Source of the DNA: Spongilla lacustris | Lineage: Eukaryota > Porifera > Demospongiae > Spongillida > Spongillidae | NCBI GenBank assembly: GCA_949361645.1 | Contig: OX442415.1 | Span: 6,550,899 to 6,614,898 of the forward strand | DNA: 64,000 bases | Direction of reading: 5' to 3' | Part shown: piece after piece, positions 32,103 through 44,989 of the stretch | Numbering within the stretch: position 1 is the first letter of the stretch | How the letters are laid out: the number at the start of each line of letters is the position of its first letter | Position numbers and translations under genes: made by a program | The notes under the pieces: generated by a model | Told to the model about the DNA's origin: nothing | What the model saw: the letters and a program-made list of their open reading frames with translations, nothing else | Database searches by the model: none

Positions 32103-33307
32103 GTCTTGCATGTTCTAAATGTAGGGTCAACTATATCGGTTAGGTTTGGAGCCATATAGGTAATCATCAGTAAGTAAACACCTCAGCATAATTTCTTATT
32201 CATTTGAACGGTAATGATTACCTTTTGGCGTCCGTGATCCAGTAGTTGTGGCCTTCCTTATTGGTTCTTCTGCTGCATGTAATTGCATGCATTCATTCAT
32301 AGCCTTCAAGGTTTTATTCCCACGTTGGACGCTCAATCCCAGTAGTAAAATTTTTACACCTATACATATCATACATGGCCATTAGATACTTTTCCGTAGA
32401 ATATGGACGGCATAATATGGTGGTTAATTCAGCTAGAAAAATACATGTATATGTATAACGTCATTACTATTTCTCCACTTTGTGTAGAAGAGGGAATCTG
32501 CAACTAGACGTGATATTATCTTTGGCCTTCTTCGCTATTTTACTCATGGCTGAACCATTTTTGTTTCAGAGTTCTCATGTTATCTAGCTGCATGGCCTGC
32601 ACTGAACACAGTCAACAGAGCGTGGTTTTGGTCTTTGACGACGCCGACGGAAAGGATAAGAGCTGTGTATTCGTTAAGGAATTTTAATACTAAAATTCTA
32701 TAGATGTTCGTGTATGTGTGTCAGTATTGGTTATAATGAGCATTTCAAGCGGCGGAACGACGTACAGCATTGACGACGGATAAGTAATGGCGTCAACGCG
32801 ATCCCGCGTGTACTGCCGTTGTGCGATACGGTATATATATTAGGATTACATTATTTTAAAAGTTCCCCAACCTTGTCATAGATGAAATAAAATGTTTTGA
32901 GGGGGGAAATTTTACCCTGGAGGGGGACAGTTTGCCCTAGTGTAGATTGTCCGGAGGGACATAGTGCAGAATGACCGGGGGGACATTGTACATTATACGA
33001 CACCGGCTTCCTATTGAGACGTGTGAACTCGTCAATATACAGATTGATCCGAGTCAGAGGTCGCACTGAATGGAGATACTGAAGAACTTTAATCATTGGT
33101 ACTATAGAATCGCGGGTAAACTGCATGTGGGTATGTTAGGGTATACATGCATGTATACACCATGCACTTTGCCGTGGAGTTGCGGTGGTAATTGACTTTA
33201 AGTTTACAGAGACTGCCAGAGAACGGCGGCAAACGGCGCAGGCTATACGAGTACTCCTCGCGCGTTCACACTTGCCAAATAAAAACCAGGGTATTCCGGA
33301 GGACCGG
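32103..33307. other. Intergenic, no gene recognised
   Basis: A minus-strand open stretch at 32851-33126 has no recognisable motif. Confidence 0.5.
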
Positions 33308-33772
33308 TGTCACAGGCATGTGAGTCCCCCCCCCATTTTGGGTCCGGGGGGACCCATATGCCTAGGCAACTGGGTCCCCCCCCCCCCCCCGGACCCAAAT
33401 GCCTAGGCATTTGGGTCCGGGTAATTATTTGAACATCCAGGCATCTTGGTCCGGGTAGGGGGCAGAGGGGACCGAGTTTCCTGATGCATTTTATTTATTC
33501 ACCGATACCGACCAGGTTCTAATTGATACGATAGACACATCTGATGCTTCTTTCTCAATGGTAAGCCAGCGTCTGTCAGCCGTTATACACTTTGTAACGC
33601 AACATACAAAAAAACGATCGCCATACAATATATATGTATGTATGTGCCTTGCAGACAATGGGTCATGACAATATGTGGTTCAAGTAATACACAACCGTTT
33701 CTTCATAGCTCATCTCAGCATACAGGAATTTTAGTGCTGATAACATTTGAATAATAACATAAACCAACATAC

Positions 33773-35530
33773 TTCTGGATAGGCTAAGGTCAATGCTTGT
33801 ATCCCTTTGTTGCCTTCATCAATGCTGATTCCATACATAAAGTGCTTCACTGCTTCAACCTAAAATTGATCATATTTTAGTTGTACAATTCTGTTTTCTA
33901 CATCAACACACCACATCAATATCCTTGATAGGCCACACATGTAGGATGTGCCTTAAGCTTCTGTAGTCAGGTGACTTAATATGCTGACAGACAAGTGGAA
34001 AAGCCTTAGAAATCTTTTCCTCACTCAACCTGATGTAGACTGATTTAAAGAATTATGCCACTGTACTTTTGCAAATCTTTCGAAGATCGGCCTTTAAATA
34101 AAAAGTTGCAATGGTAATATATACATCAAACACCTAATTGTTAACAGCTAACCTCACTCTCATGGCAAATGTTGACCAGTGCATCAAAAGAAAAGTTATT
34201 TTCACTGGGAAATATTTGGATTGTTTCATGAATAAGTACAAAGGGACAAATTAGTACATTTACCTATCCACATACAAAGGAATGGGCTTCTTCCATAATT
34301 TAAGTTTCTTCGCTTCTTTCTCATAAGTACACATAAGAGGCAGAGGTTCAATAGGGCTAACATCCAAGATAGGTTTTGATTGAAACTTTGGAAGCAGGTC
34401 TTTGTAACTATAGCAACCATCTGAGGTGTATGTACAATTTTATTCTTCAGCACTTACACTTGATTTACACTACCTCCAGCTAGCTCATCACTAGACTACA
34501 GTGTACCCTTTTTGGTGCAAACACAGTCTGGTTAGAAGAAAGCAATCTGGTATTGCTCATATATGATGAAATCATTTCTTGCTTTACCTTTTCAAGATGA
34601 ACTTTTATGTCTTGTGACAGACTATCTTTGCAATCTTCCAAAACTATATTGCTGCTTACAGAGGAACTAAATACACATAAGAGGCAATATAATTGCAGGG
34701 TCAGCATAAGTTACTACTATAATCACCTTTCAACGAGTGTTGCAGCTAACCATGAGCGCATTGCTGCGCTTGATGTCTGTAGGCTTGTATTAATTAATAA
34801 TGATAATCAAGTTTTCGGAAACTTACTTCAAAAGACAGTGCTTGATTATTTGCTATGCAGTCTGCAAACTAAAATTGAGACCAATTCAGTTATATGTTCT
34901 ATGTACATGCAGTTAGTTATACAGTACCTTGCAAATAAAAACTCCACAATCTGAGGAACCCCTCTGTTGCAGTTTTGGGTCCTATAACATTAGCCACAAA
35001 ATACACATTAATTGAACAAAAAAATACACAGCTTACGGTGAACTTTTCAAATCGCCATTTCACCACATCCACACTATCAGAGTATTGATTGAAATACACT
35101 TGCCTTATAAAATTGCTTTAATATACATAATTATTATTACATGAAAATCATTATATATGACTGCACCTTATAAGAGCTGTAGCATTCCCTTGAATGGTGT
35201 CATAAAATGAATCATACACAGAGACTGACTGCTTTGATATATCAATCACCTACATGTATATATGAATATGAAGCTATAACATCAAATTTGAATGTTATAC
35301 TATAATTACCACAAGAAACCAGTGTCCAGGGATATGGCAGGGCATAAAGACATATACTTGAAATCAAACATTCCTTCGTTCTGCACACAATTTCACACAG
35401 AAGATTTCAGTTTAAGTGACTTTTATCTGCATGTACCTTGAGTGGCGATGTGTATTTATCTCTTGACAACATTGTGAAGACAAACAAACTAAGGCACTTT
35501 ATCTGGCTTCCAAAAGCCATGGCCTGCTAT
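33773..35530 (-). other. Unidentified exons of the Ginger-like element
   Basis: Exon-like blocks on the minus strand include 33773-33859 (29 codons, phase 0, containing VKHFMYGISIDEGNKGI between TTTTAG and GTATG), about 33915-34041 (containing RLSEEKISKAFPLVCQHI and LRHILHVWPIKDID) and about 34480-34707 (SLSQDIKVHLEKVKQEMISS). They read as one protein-coding gene with small introns, transcribed with the integrase. I do not recognise the family. The remaining stretches up to 35530 were not resolved. Confidence 0.45.
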
Positions 35531-35899
35531 TTAAAAGAAGTATGATGATGCAGCTATAATACACTATTTAGCATACTGCTGAATGGTTACTCTTAAGCAC
35601 ATGGAAGAAATAGTTGATTACCTAAAAGGTGAACTCAGTCAAGTAACTGTAGCGTTAAACAGTATTGCTTAACTCAATCTCCTATTTGAGATCCCTGCAA
35701 TACATCTTTAAACTCATTTGTTGTAACACAATGTCTTCCTTGAGTATCCTTTATCATAATATCTGAATAAGATACAAAACATTTGTGTGCCATATTTAAT
35801 TTGTATCCATCTAATGATGCTCTCACTATACCTGTACATTAAACTACACTCATACCTAAATTATTACCTAAGCTCTGAGTGCTATTTCTACACGGAGCC

Positions 35900-36523
35900 T
35901 TCATAACTGTGCTCTGCAGATCAATAGGTGCTAGACTGAAATAATGGTGCCCCATTTGACATCCAAGCAATAATATAGGTCCATCACTAGACTCAACAAC
36001 CAAATAATACATCTGTCTGGATTGCTAGTGTCAGTAATGACACATATAACAACACGCATCATTGAAACAACAACTTGCAGCTCAAGGTGATTTCCCCACG
36101 TCCCAGGCTGTGACATTTCAGTTAAGTAGTCTTTCCATGATGATGTAGTAATGAAATGTGACAAATGTGTTCCATCTAACTACAGTAGTTTAAATAGGCA
36201 ATGATATGAACTTATTTGTACACAGCAAGAAGTTAACTTACAGTGTAAGGATTACGGGCCATGAACTCAACCACTTCCTTCCGTAATACATTGTGTCGTT
36301 TTCGTGTGATTTTCAACCGAACCAGTTGGTCACAAACAGCAGAAAAAAGACAGTTTCCATCTCCAAGGACATTGCATCGTAGTTTCAGGCCATAATGTTC
36401 AATGTTTTGCAGCATAATGGTACATCTTTCAGTCTCATTGCCACTATGAGGCTCATTCATCAGCTGGTACAATGTAGGTGAGCACAGCTCTTTCCCTTTT
36501 ACAATTGCATATACATTATACAT
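35900..36523 (-). pseudogene. OTU cysteine protease region (two exons, frame break)
   Basis: Exon 1 (start about 36523, donor after 36242) has LGDGNCLFSAVCDQL, the OTU catalytic Asp/Cys motif, then VVEFMARNPYT. Exon 2 (from 36179) continues with WKDYLTEMSQPGTWGNHLEL, the next conserved OTU block. The catalytic His block (GHHYFSL) is present near 35940 but in another frame, so a small indel near 35990 or an unseen intron separates it. OTU proteins remove ubiquitin. Inside a transposon the role could be to protect the transposase, but that is a guess. Confidence 0.72.
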
Positions 36524-36551
36524 GTACCATATATTTATTTTTAAAAAAATA

Positions 36552-37263
36552 CTAACTTAGATCTTGAGACTCAGTAGTGTGGTAAGAGCATCCACCTTTT
36601 TCCTTGTGAGAACCAGAACGTCCTGTGGAGCTTGCTTTTCCCTTTTCTGCTTCATTACCATCTGTCAAATCAGAACTTCTTGTATCATCTGTGGAGCCTC
36701 CTTTTCCCTTTTCTACTTCCAAACCATCTGTCAATTTAGAACTTCTTGTATCACCTGTGGACCCTCACTTGTCTACTTCCATACCATCTGCCAAATCAGA
36801 ACTTCCTGTATCACCAGTGGGGCCTCCTTTTCCCTTTTCTACTTCCATACCATCTGTCAAATCAGAACATCTTTTATCAACTGTGGACCCTCACTTGTCT
36901 ATTTCCATACCATCTGCCAAATCAGAACTTCCTGTATCACCAGTGGGGCCTCCCTTGTCTACTTCCATACCATCTGTCAAAGCAGAAATCCCTGTACAGG
37001 GAAAAGGAAAGAGATGCAATGATTTCTGGCTGCCAAATCAACTAGGGAACACACATTGTTTATGTCTATATTTTCATGCTTAGGGTAGAACCAATTACCC
37101 CACATGCATTAGTAAACTTTGTTGCTTCATTATGTAATATGGATATCAGTTTACTTTCTGGGTCCATGGAGCTGGAATTGGATGCAGTAGCTTTGTATAT
37201 CTTGATGTTTCTGATTGATTGCTTCACTTTAAGAATACATCCTTTCTTATTTTTAAGGGTCAC
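36552..37263 (-). repeat. Acidic coding-like tandem repeats
   Basis: About seven units of 60-75 bases between 36560 and 37005 read on the minus strand as SSDLTDGMEVEKGKGG-type repeats rich in Asp, Glu, Gly and Lys. Two units contain an in-frame TGA. Upstream of them (37066-37263) is an open stretch with KKGCILKVKQSIRNIKIYKA. They probably form a disordered linker between the integrase and OTU parts of the transposon protein, now damaged. Confidence 0.55.
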
Positions 37264-37313
37264 CTTTATATGTAGAGAACAATATCTTATGGCTTATGAA
37301 AAAAAATAAATAC

Positions 37314-38749
37314 CTGTCCCTTTGTTGATATTGTTTCAACCGTATATGGCCCCAGATATCTTCTATCTAACTTATTTCCTTTTCTGCCAGCCTGCCTCCA
37401 GTTTCTTAAAAGTACAAGATCCCCAACTTTTATAGTGGATGCTGTCTTCCCGGCTGCATGACGTTTCCTATGCAAAACAACTTGTTTTGTCTGTGCAATT
37501 GTGATATTTTCTTTTGCCTGCCATGATTAAAAGTGTATACAATTAGTCAGTATTGTCAACTTAGCCCTGTTTTCTTGTAGTTGCTTGTACAATGCTTCAA
37601 GAGCAGTCTCATTCAAGCTGGATACAGTCCTGTGAAATTGCATTACATGTTCAAGAGGAAAGGTGACTTTTCTTCCAAAGGCAACTTCATAAGGTGAAAA
37701 TTTGCTAGATGCCTGGACTGATGTACGAATTGCAAATAAGACAGATTCTAAAGCCTGATCCCATTTATCACCTTGGTCATCAACAACTTTCTGCAATGAT
37801 CTGTGGTACATGCATGTGTATAAGATGAATAGTAGTTATGACTGTGCAAAGATATTATCTAACCGGATTATCAGTAGTCTGATTCATCCTTTCACATAAC
37901 CCATTGGATTGTGGATGATATGCTGATGTAATCCTGTGGTCTATTTTGAATGTTTTGCATAGAACATCAACAATCTACATGTCATTGAAAAATATCCAGC
38001 CATGAATATATGTATTTGTTTGAATTTGTACCTGGCTAACGAATTCCCGTCCTTGGTCAGTAATAATATCACCAGCCCCATAGCGGCAGTACAAGGAGTA
38101 CAAAAAATTTGCAACACTGGTGGCATTCTTGTTTGGCAATGCACATGCTTCAGGCCACTTTGAGAAATAGTCAGTTGCTACAACAATGTAGCGGTTTCCA
38201 CACGTTGTTAGGTGTAGTGGTCCTATGATATCAACCCCCCATAAGTTCCATAACCCAGTCACAGGAATTGGCTGCAAATCCAAACTGGGGCTTTTAATTG
38301 ATGGGTTTGTTCTTTGGCAAGAATCACATTCTGATATCTGCCATCGAGAATTACATTTTTTTTTTTAATCAGCAATAAGGATAATCGCGTACATTAATAA
38401 GCCTTATAAATGAACTAACCCATCGGCGAATATCGATGGACATATTTGGCCAGTAGTAGGTTTTCATTTTCCCCTCCGTACGGTCTCTTCCTTGGTGCCC
38501 ACCACTTGCCGAAGCATGGCATTCATCAAAGGCTCTCCTTCTATCTGTAATGTCCAACAACACAATCTTCTCGCAATCTAGCTCCTTTTTGTACAGCATC
38601 ACCCCTTCGCGGATAACAAAATCCTTAGACCTTTTGCGAATCAGGCGCTTCAAATCCTCTGTAGCACTGGAAGGATATGAGCCATCCATTAGATAGTTCT
38701 GGACATTGTACAGGTCTTCGTCGCAGGTGACCTGTCGATCGCGATGCAT
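37314..38749 (-). CDS. Ginger-type integrase/transposase (spliced)
   Basis: Minus-strand exons are 38749-38420, 38337-38032, 37974-37864, 37800 to about 37550, and about 37510-37314. The first has the zinc-binding histidines (ECHASASGGHQGRDR); the second has SECDSCQRTNPS then the first catalytic Asp (LWGVDIIGPLH), WPEACALPNKN and the second Asp (DIITDQGREFVSQ). The third has SAYHPQSNGLCERMNQTT with the catalytic Glu, and the last ends with LDRRYLGPYTVETI, a GPY/F motif. The first three exons join in phase 0. The donor of the fourth is unclear. It is absent from any Pol context, so it is a cut-and-paste transposase. Confidence 0.82.
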
Positions 38750-39045
38750 TTTTAAGACACGTGCTCAAGTTGCTAGGATACTTTCTTCAGCGCATGCGCT
38801 CAGGTAATACTATATCTGTCACAAAGCATATATGCCTTCTCTGTTAAGTATTTATATAAATATAGTTTTTGTTGACAGGCAGCTGGGTCCGGCATTTGGG
38901 TCCGGGATAATTAATTTCGAACATCTAGGCATCTCGGTCCGGGGGGACTCAGATGCCTAGGCAACTGGGTCCGGGGGGGGGGGGGACCCAGTTGCCTCCC
39001 CCCGGACCCAAAATGGGGGGGGGACCCACATGCCTGTGACACCAG

Positions 39046-39777
39046 TACTAGTACAATTTGACGCAATGACCTTCCTTTTAATAAAGTAATAATATGTACA
39101 TGTATAATAAATCATGACTATATGTTTTAAGGTTTTGGTTCAGTTTGCGCACTTGAATGTATATAGAGACCTCTGTATTCAACTTGATAGAATCTCGATC
39201 GTTTTTTGTTCCATTAATTCGCTTGCATTTGGTACTCGGCGTCGCAGGGAGATATCTATCATCGAGCAAGTAAGGTATCGTATGAATTTTGACGTTACCA
39301 GGAATTTGGAAAGAAACATTATGTACTTAACTAGGTTTCATTGTTGTAGAAACGAGGCATGCGGAATTTCTAATTTTAACATTACGCGGGTCTTAAAGAT
39401 TTCAATCACCCTGATCCGCCAGTCCGCCACTGCATCACATGTATCTGTACATGCACAATTGCAAGTAAAAAAAATAGTGGCTCGAATTATAGGCGCACAT
39501 GTTAGCACATATCAATATGCATGCAGTAGTCGTCATACACGGTGTAAAATGGTTGTCGCAACAATCTGCATGTTTACTTCACACCTCTAATGAGGTTATA
39601 ATTAATATTTGCATATATACTAACGTCCCTTTTTTACGAACAGTGGATTATCACCCAAACAGTCTGCAGCAGAGTGGGCTACAATTAAAAAAAAATGCAT
39701 ATGGTATTCTAACTGGCTGTCGGCCTTCTGAACACATATTACTGCTTCATTTCTTCTGCCATACCTGGCCACGTGGG
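39046..39777. other. Intergenic, no gene recognised
   Basis: A + strand open stretch at 39114-39590 has no known motif and biased composition. Confidence 0.5.
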
Positions 39778-40330
39778 AAAAAGGTCGGCTACCTAAATTG
39801 GTCCTAATTACGTCCGATTCAACGCAGCAGTCTCCCGACTCGTGGCAAACGTTTACATCACCTGTAACATCGTGCGCAAAGGAAGACAGTGGACCTTCTT
39901 GTGAGTTGCGACTCTGTGAATAAAACCACAAGCGGAGCTAGCTATCAAATGGTTTGTGGACGGTTACTTGGCTATCATTTAGGAACGCCTGACGCTTTCT
40001 ATACTTGGACAGGTTTAAAATGGAATCTGGAATGGTGGTATACGTCGATGGGGTTAGCATCACCTACATACAGACATCACGTGTACACATTTGCAGCTGG
40101 GAATATGGAGTTGAATAGCTCTTATTCAGCAGACGGATTGTCCCCGCCTTCATTTGTGGGATCTGATTAAATCAGGCTGTCCTTGTCCAATAGTGTATAG
40201 TACAACTTATACAACTTTCTTCGGCTCTAGCGACGTCCTGTGGGACGGACAACTGTGTCGCCATAACGAGGTTACGTGCTACTATCCACCAAACCTCCCG
40301 TGGTTCTGCAAGACATTTCCAACTTCTATC
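39778..40330 (+). pseudogene. Decayed copy of the RTK first ectodomain exon
   Basis: It starts at a VGYLN-like segment and runs through SYQMVCGRLLGYHLGTPDAF, a damaged YVDGVSITYG region, YAAG-like, SFVGSD, DVLWDGQLCRHNEVTC and LPWFCKTFP. A stop appears directly after VGYLNWS, another in the segment before GASYQ, and one after SFVGSD, with frame changes between. The signal peptide and the final EVRICLDE block are missing. It is a dead paralogue lying between the Ginger-like element and the RTK-2 region. Confidence 0.85.
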
Positions 40331-40449
40331 AAAAAAAAAATTCTAACTAACATTCGCGCGTAACTACATGAACCAGTGTAAAGAGCATACTTAATGGTTT
40401 TCAAAATTGTTTATATATTTCCCGAGCCTAGCTATAATTATTACATGCA

Positions 40450-40728
40450 AGTATATAAAAACATTCTCTATTAGAAAGTTGGTGGTATATAGGATTTGAG
40501 GTAAATAGTGGTGTGTAAAACGAAGGGAAAATAGGGTTGAATGACAAAAAGTCCTATATTTTTAGCACATGTATGCACACAATGTAAAAGTGCTGGCTAA
40601 AATATAGGACTATTTTGTGTTTAATTTTTTTATATTCTACCCTTGTTTCCCTGCTTATTACACCACTTCTGCCTTCAATTCCTATATATACCACCAACTT
40701 TCTAATAGCGAATGTTCATATACTTTTT
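40450..40728. mobile_element. MITE of the AACATTC family
   Basis: Inverted ends share AAGTATAT and ACATTCTCTATTAGAAAGTT/GGTGGTATATAGGATTTGA on the left with the complement on the right; inner arms share AAAATATAGGACT. It is related to 22118-22379 and to the repeat at 9715-10145. No coding. Confidence 0.75.
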
Positions 40729-42440
40729 ATTTATAACTGGATGCATATGCTTTCAAACCTTCTGAAGCGTTTTCTTCACTTCTAGATGGCCTCCAAATGG
40801 AGAGTCATGTAGTCCTGAGAGCACTTCTGGTACTAGAGATACTGGCAACACCAGCTACAGTCGTCCCCTGTGTAGTCCAACACCAGGAACATCCTACCAC
40901 TGCCTGCAAAGGACTCCCTCTTACAGGATTAGCTGGTCCTTCTGAAGCCACAATGTTTATAACTTTGCCTGTACAGGAGGAGAACGTGGTAGAGAATTAT
41001 ACCGTGATATACACATAGATTGCTTGCATGCACAACAATTTGGTGTCATAGCAACTTCACCGTTGCTAACTGTTGTTCAATGGAGCCCGCAGCTGCAGGA
41101 GCATGGAACCTGTGCTGCAATTACCAACATGTAACACATCACTTGTAGCGAAGGTACAGCTTTTTACTGACAGCGAACCACCTAGCCCAAACATCGTTCA
41201 GCAACTGCCAACCATATAGCAACGGCAAATACACAACCTGCTTGCAAAAAGTGAAGCTCAGAAGATAGCAAATTTGATTTTATTATCGTCTGCATGTCTA
41301 TTTACCAGTACCTGTCCTGCCTCTCTGGTACCACTGTCAAACTTCAGAATAGTGTCCTGGATATTATAGACGCTTATGAAATGATTGCATGAGAGTCTCT
41401 GTACAAGCTCAACTTACAATCATTCATGTAGAATGGTCAAGAAAGTTGGAAGCGCAGTGTCAATGTCTCGCGTTGCTGCACAGCAGCAGCATCAAAGCAA
41501 TATTTCTTCTGATTCTGTACCATCTGTAATGCATTCAAAGGAAATCAATTCTGTCTAATATGTTAGATCTCTCAAAAAAATAAGAATTGTTGACACTAGA
41601 GGAAAAGCCAGTTGGAGATTTTCTATGTATTTACTATCAATCAAATGTGATGTAAATGTATTGATAAATATGATATGGTTACATGTGACATTTCCACTAC
41701 AGTAAATGAGAGCTTCATATTTACTATGGTTTGATGTCACATATACCATATTTACTAACACTTTTACACCACCACATTTAGTATACCATTGACCTTCCAT
41801 CCCCTGAGCTTCTGGAGCTAGAACTGCCTAGAAGTAATGCGATAGAAGTCAAAATACAGTGATGTATCATATGAAAAAATACCTTCATCTCCATTATCAG
41901 CATAAAAAGCTGCTGCAACTTGCTTGCACTGTTCCAGTTACATCGTGAGAACGCCAGTGCTCTCAGACGTCTCAATAATTACATGAGATCATGCATCAAT
42001 GGGGAAAGAACATCAGTCTGGCCAATGTTGCATTGCTGCATATTCATTACGATCAGCAAGATCTATGTTAAAAGTGTTATTGACATGTTTGCATCGCATC
42101 ACCCAAGAGTTGAAGAATGTATCTAATTCACTGCATATATAGTTTTTAATTGACATTGCATGCCGTATCTGATTATAATGAAATTACAAAGGGACAATTA
42201 AATATGATTCAGTACTTACCAGAGAGTAAAAACAACCTCCCAAATGCTTATTGCAGTATAATCCGCAAGATGCATGATTTACTTGTTCCCTAAATTTTAT
42301 TTTATCTCTGCCTCGAGTGTTCAGTCAATATTGGCTTAGTGTATTCGTTGCAAAGTTTAGATTCCTCTTATTCATCTGAGTAATTTTATTGATAGCCCTA
42401 CCTGTAACTTTTCATCTGTGCACTAGAATTCAAGGGTACC
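40729..42440. other. No recognised gene; possible exon relic and repeat
   Basis: A stretch at about 40785-41018, after the acceptor-like TTCACTTCTAG, stays open in one frame (LTGLAGPSEATMFITL), but I do not recognise it. About 42265-42420 is a degenerate reverse copy of part of the 9715-10145 repeat (ACTTGTTCCC, CTCTGCC words). Nothing else was identified. Confidence 0.45.
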
Positions 42441-42747
42441 CCATTCATTCACCATGGCGATCGAAGTCGAACGGGGTATCCTTCGCTGTTAAAAAAATGG
42501 TGCGAGGTTTGAGGGGCGTTACAGCCAGGGAGTGTTATGGCAACACAAGGGTGTTCAGCTGACATCTATGGGTGTTGGCAGGCTATGCTGAGGTGTTGGC
42601 AGCATATCCCACCAGGAGTGGGGTGTTACTGTAGGTGATTTTATAGGTGTGTTGTCACAGCACTGGTTACTTTCTGACGGTAGAGGGCGTGGTTTGCGAG
42701 AGAATATGGCCGCATATGATGACTAGCTGTCATATTGATGCAGTTAC

Positions 42748-44131
42748 CAGTGGCGGATTTAGGGGGGGGGGGGGGGGGGGGGGCGTGGAGGGCGCACGCC
42801 CCCCCTAATATACGGATGATAAAAATATATAATAAAACTATTAAGTTAACCTGTAACCTTAACCTTGAATCTATTTTCATCCTTAATTCAGGATGGAAAT
42901 CCTGAATTAAGGATGACTTTACGCCGCTCGTATCGACATAAATTCGAACGGTAATGCTGATTTTTTTTGAATATTTAGCTTCTGTAGGCTTTCATCTAAA
43001 CAGCGCTATTCATTTTAGTCATTCAAATCTTTATTTCTTTTAGAAAAAACAATGTTTAGGCTTAGTTTACTTTTTCGTTCGCAAATAATGCCGCGGTTAC
43101 CATCAAAGTCGGGTATAAGGTTGAGGAAAGCTTACTTTCAAGATAGAAACTGTTACTAAATCTGTAAGGAGAGCCATATAAGCAAATTTAACAATATGGG
43201 ACACAGGAGGTACGAGCATCGAATTAACTCAAGGCGGACTAAGCGAAGCGAGTCAGAGCGGGTGGTACGATGGTTAGCTTCTGCAAATAAAAATAAAAAA
43301 GCATTTCTGTCATTGAGAGCGATGTAGAAATGCCTGGCATTGGTAGAAATGCTGTCACCAGTACTGTTGGGACATAAAAAGAAGGGGCGGATGCTCGGAC
43401 AGTGATAATAAATTACCATTTTCTATTATTTTGTGTACAAGTTTGATAAAAATACAATTTCTACCAAGAGTCTGGAGGTGCTACCACCAATAAGTAGTGA
43501 AAAAGAGTAAAATTGATATGTTCAATGCTCTTTGTAAGCATTACAGTTGTACATACTAATCATTTAATTACGTACGCGGGAGCAACGAACGTGCTTATGC
43601 ATCCTTGAAGTTTGGGCAGCTTTCTAGATGATAAAAATTATTCCATGCTATAGAATGTGTGCACCATTGTTGAAACAAACAGCTTTTATGCTTTAATGAT
43701 TTTAATTTTCACTGCAATGGTTGTTATAAACGGCAGAACTCACCATCCTGAATTCAGCCGGGATTTTACCGATCCTGAATTCAGGATCGTTTCACGCAGA
43801 TTAAAGGTTAACCTGAGCTGAAGCGTGCTAGAGAGAAAGTGAACGGCGGTTGTGCGTCAGACGAACGTCAAACCCAAAGCTGCTGCAGCACATGCGCATG
43901 AGGCATAAAGGCTGTTTCGGTATGAAATTCCGTATTGTTCTGAAGCTTCATAACGCGGAACTTGCAAAGCTTCTGGGGCTTCGCCCCAGACCCCAATGGA
44001 GGAGCTTACAGCGCTCCCCCATACCCCCTAGCTGGAGCGGGAGGGGGCGACGCCCCCTCCCGCACCCACCCCCCTTTCCTACCCTCTGCCCTTAGCGCCC
44101 CCCCTAACTCTAAATCCTGCGTCCGCCCCTG
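42748..44131. mobile_element. hAT-like non-autonomous element, 5-bp duplication
   Basis: Ends CAGTGGCGGATTTAGG and the complement of CAGGGGCGGACGCAGGATTT, flanked by GTTAC on both sides (42743-42747 and 44132-44136). The paralogous segment at 57655 is the empty site with one GTTAC. The inside has a G22 run, palindromes of CCTGAATTAAGGAT/CCTGAATTCAGGAT type and no transposase. CAGNGGCGGA ends are typical of hAT; a 5-bp duplication fits the hAT5 group. Confidence 0.85.
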
Positions 44132-44989
44132 GTTACTGGACTTTAAGTGACAAAATAATATCTTAAAGGTATATTCACGCACTCAACTTACCAGTTAAAA
44201 ACGTCTATAATATAGGCTGGCTATGGCCCGTGTATTGTTGTGGATTTCTAGACTAGGGCACTGCAGTGCGTATACACGTTGCCTTTTCAACATGCGCATT
44301 CATGCGTGTAATCTCGCTGTGCTTATGAAGGCTTGCGCGTGCAGTGTTCGTCAATGTGCACCGTTGTGTTCATGCTAGCGTGTTTGTTGTAGACTAGTAC
44401 TATGCACGCATAGACCTATACTAAGTTTGAAATTTGATACAAGCTTGTTTATTATCCTGCATGCCACTTTGTGTTGAGAGTGATGGTTAAGTAGCATGGC
44501 TGCGCTTGTGCAGTAACAGTGTACTTGGATTCTATTTAGATCACACCCTTGTAAAATGACATGTTGAGCATATGCATTACTACATATACTCACACTGAAT
44601 GAAGTATTTTGTTATGTACATATAGCAAGAAAACAGACTTTACAGGATAAATGGACATACGCAAATACACTGATACATAACTAGACTGCGCACAATGTGC
44701 ACAAAATGCTAACTATATACCTACCCTACATCACTTTGACTGATGCTACGGACTTTAATAATATATATTTCACAGGTTGTAGCTTGAATATTGGGTTTAT
44801 GCTAAAAGTGTTCATGCAGTCATGTGGCTACATTATACCACATGCAGGTCCTGATAGCAAGTAGACAATAATGAAATATGCTGGGTGAATGCTGCTGAAC
44901 ACTGTTGTGCAGCCTTAATGGCAGGAGTTTGGACACTTTTTGCATTCTCCCTCGTTCCATCAATACTGTGGTGCGTTCCATGTTACACA

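Larger units (their letters stand above)
33308..39041 (-). mobile_element. Ginger-like DNA transposon with OTU protease region
   Basis: The outer ends are inverted copies starting TGTCACAGGCATGTG and continuing through a CCATTTTGGGTCCGGGG segment for about 50 bases, followed by GGGTCC-rich subterminal repeats on both sides. The flanks CCGG (33304-33307) and CCAG (39042-39045) fit a 4-bp target duplication with one change. Inside, on the minus strand, are a gypsy-related integrase split by introns, an acidic repeat region, an OTU protease region and further exons. A gypsy-type integrase without reverse transcriptase, between TIRs, is the definition of Ginger transposons. Confidence 0.7.

Noticed and set aside
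37314..38749. Second LTR retrotransposon
   Set aside because: Integrase exons have introns and no reverse transcriptase, protease, gag or LTRs accompany them; inverted ends fit a DNA transposon.
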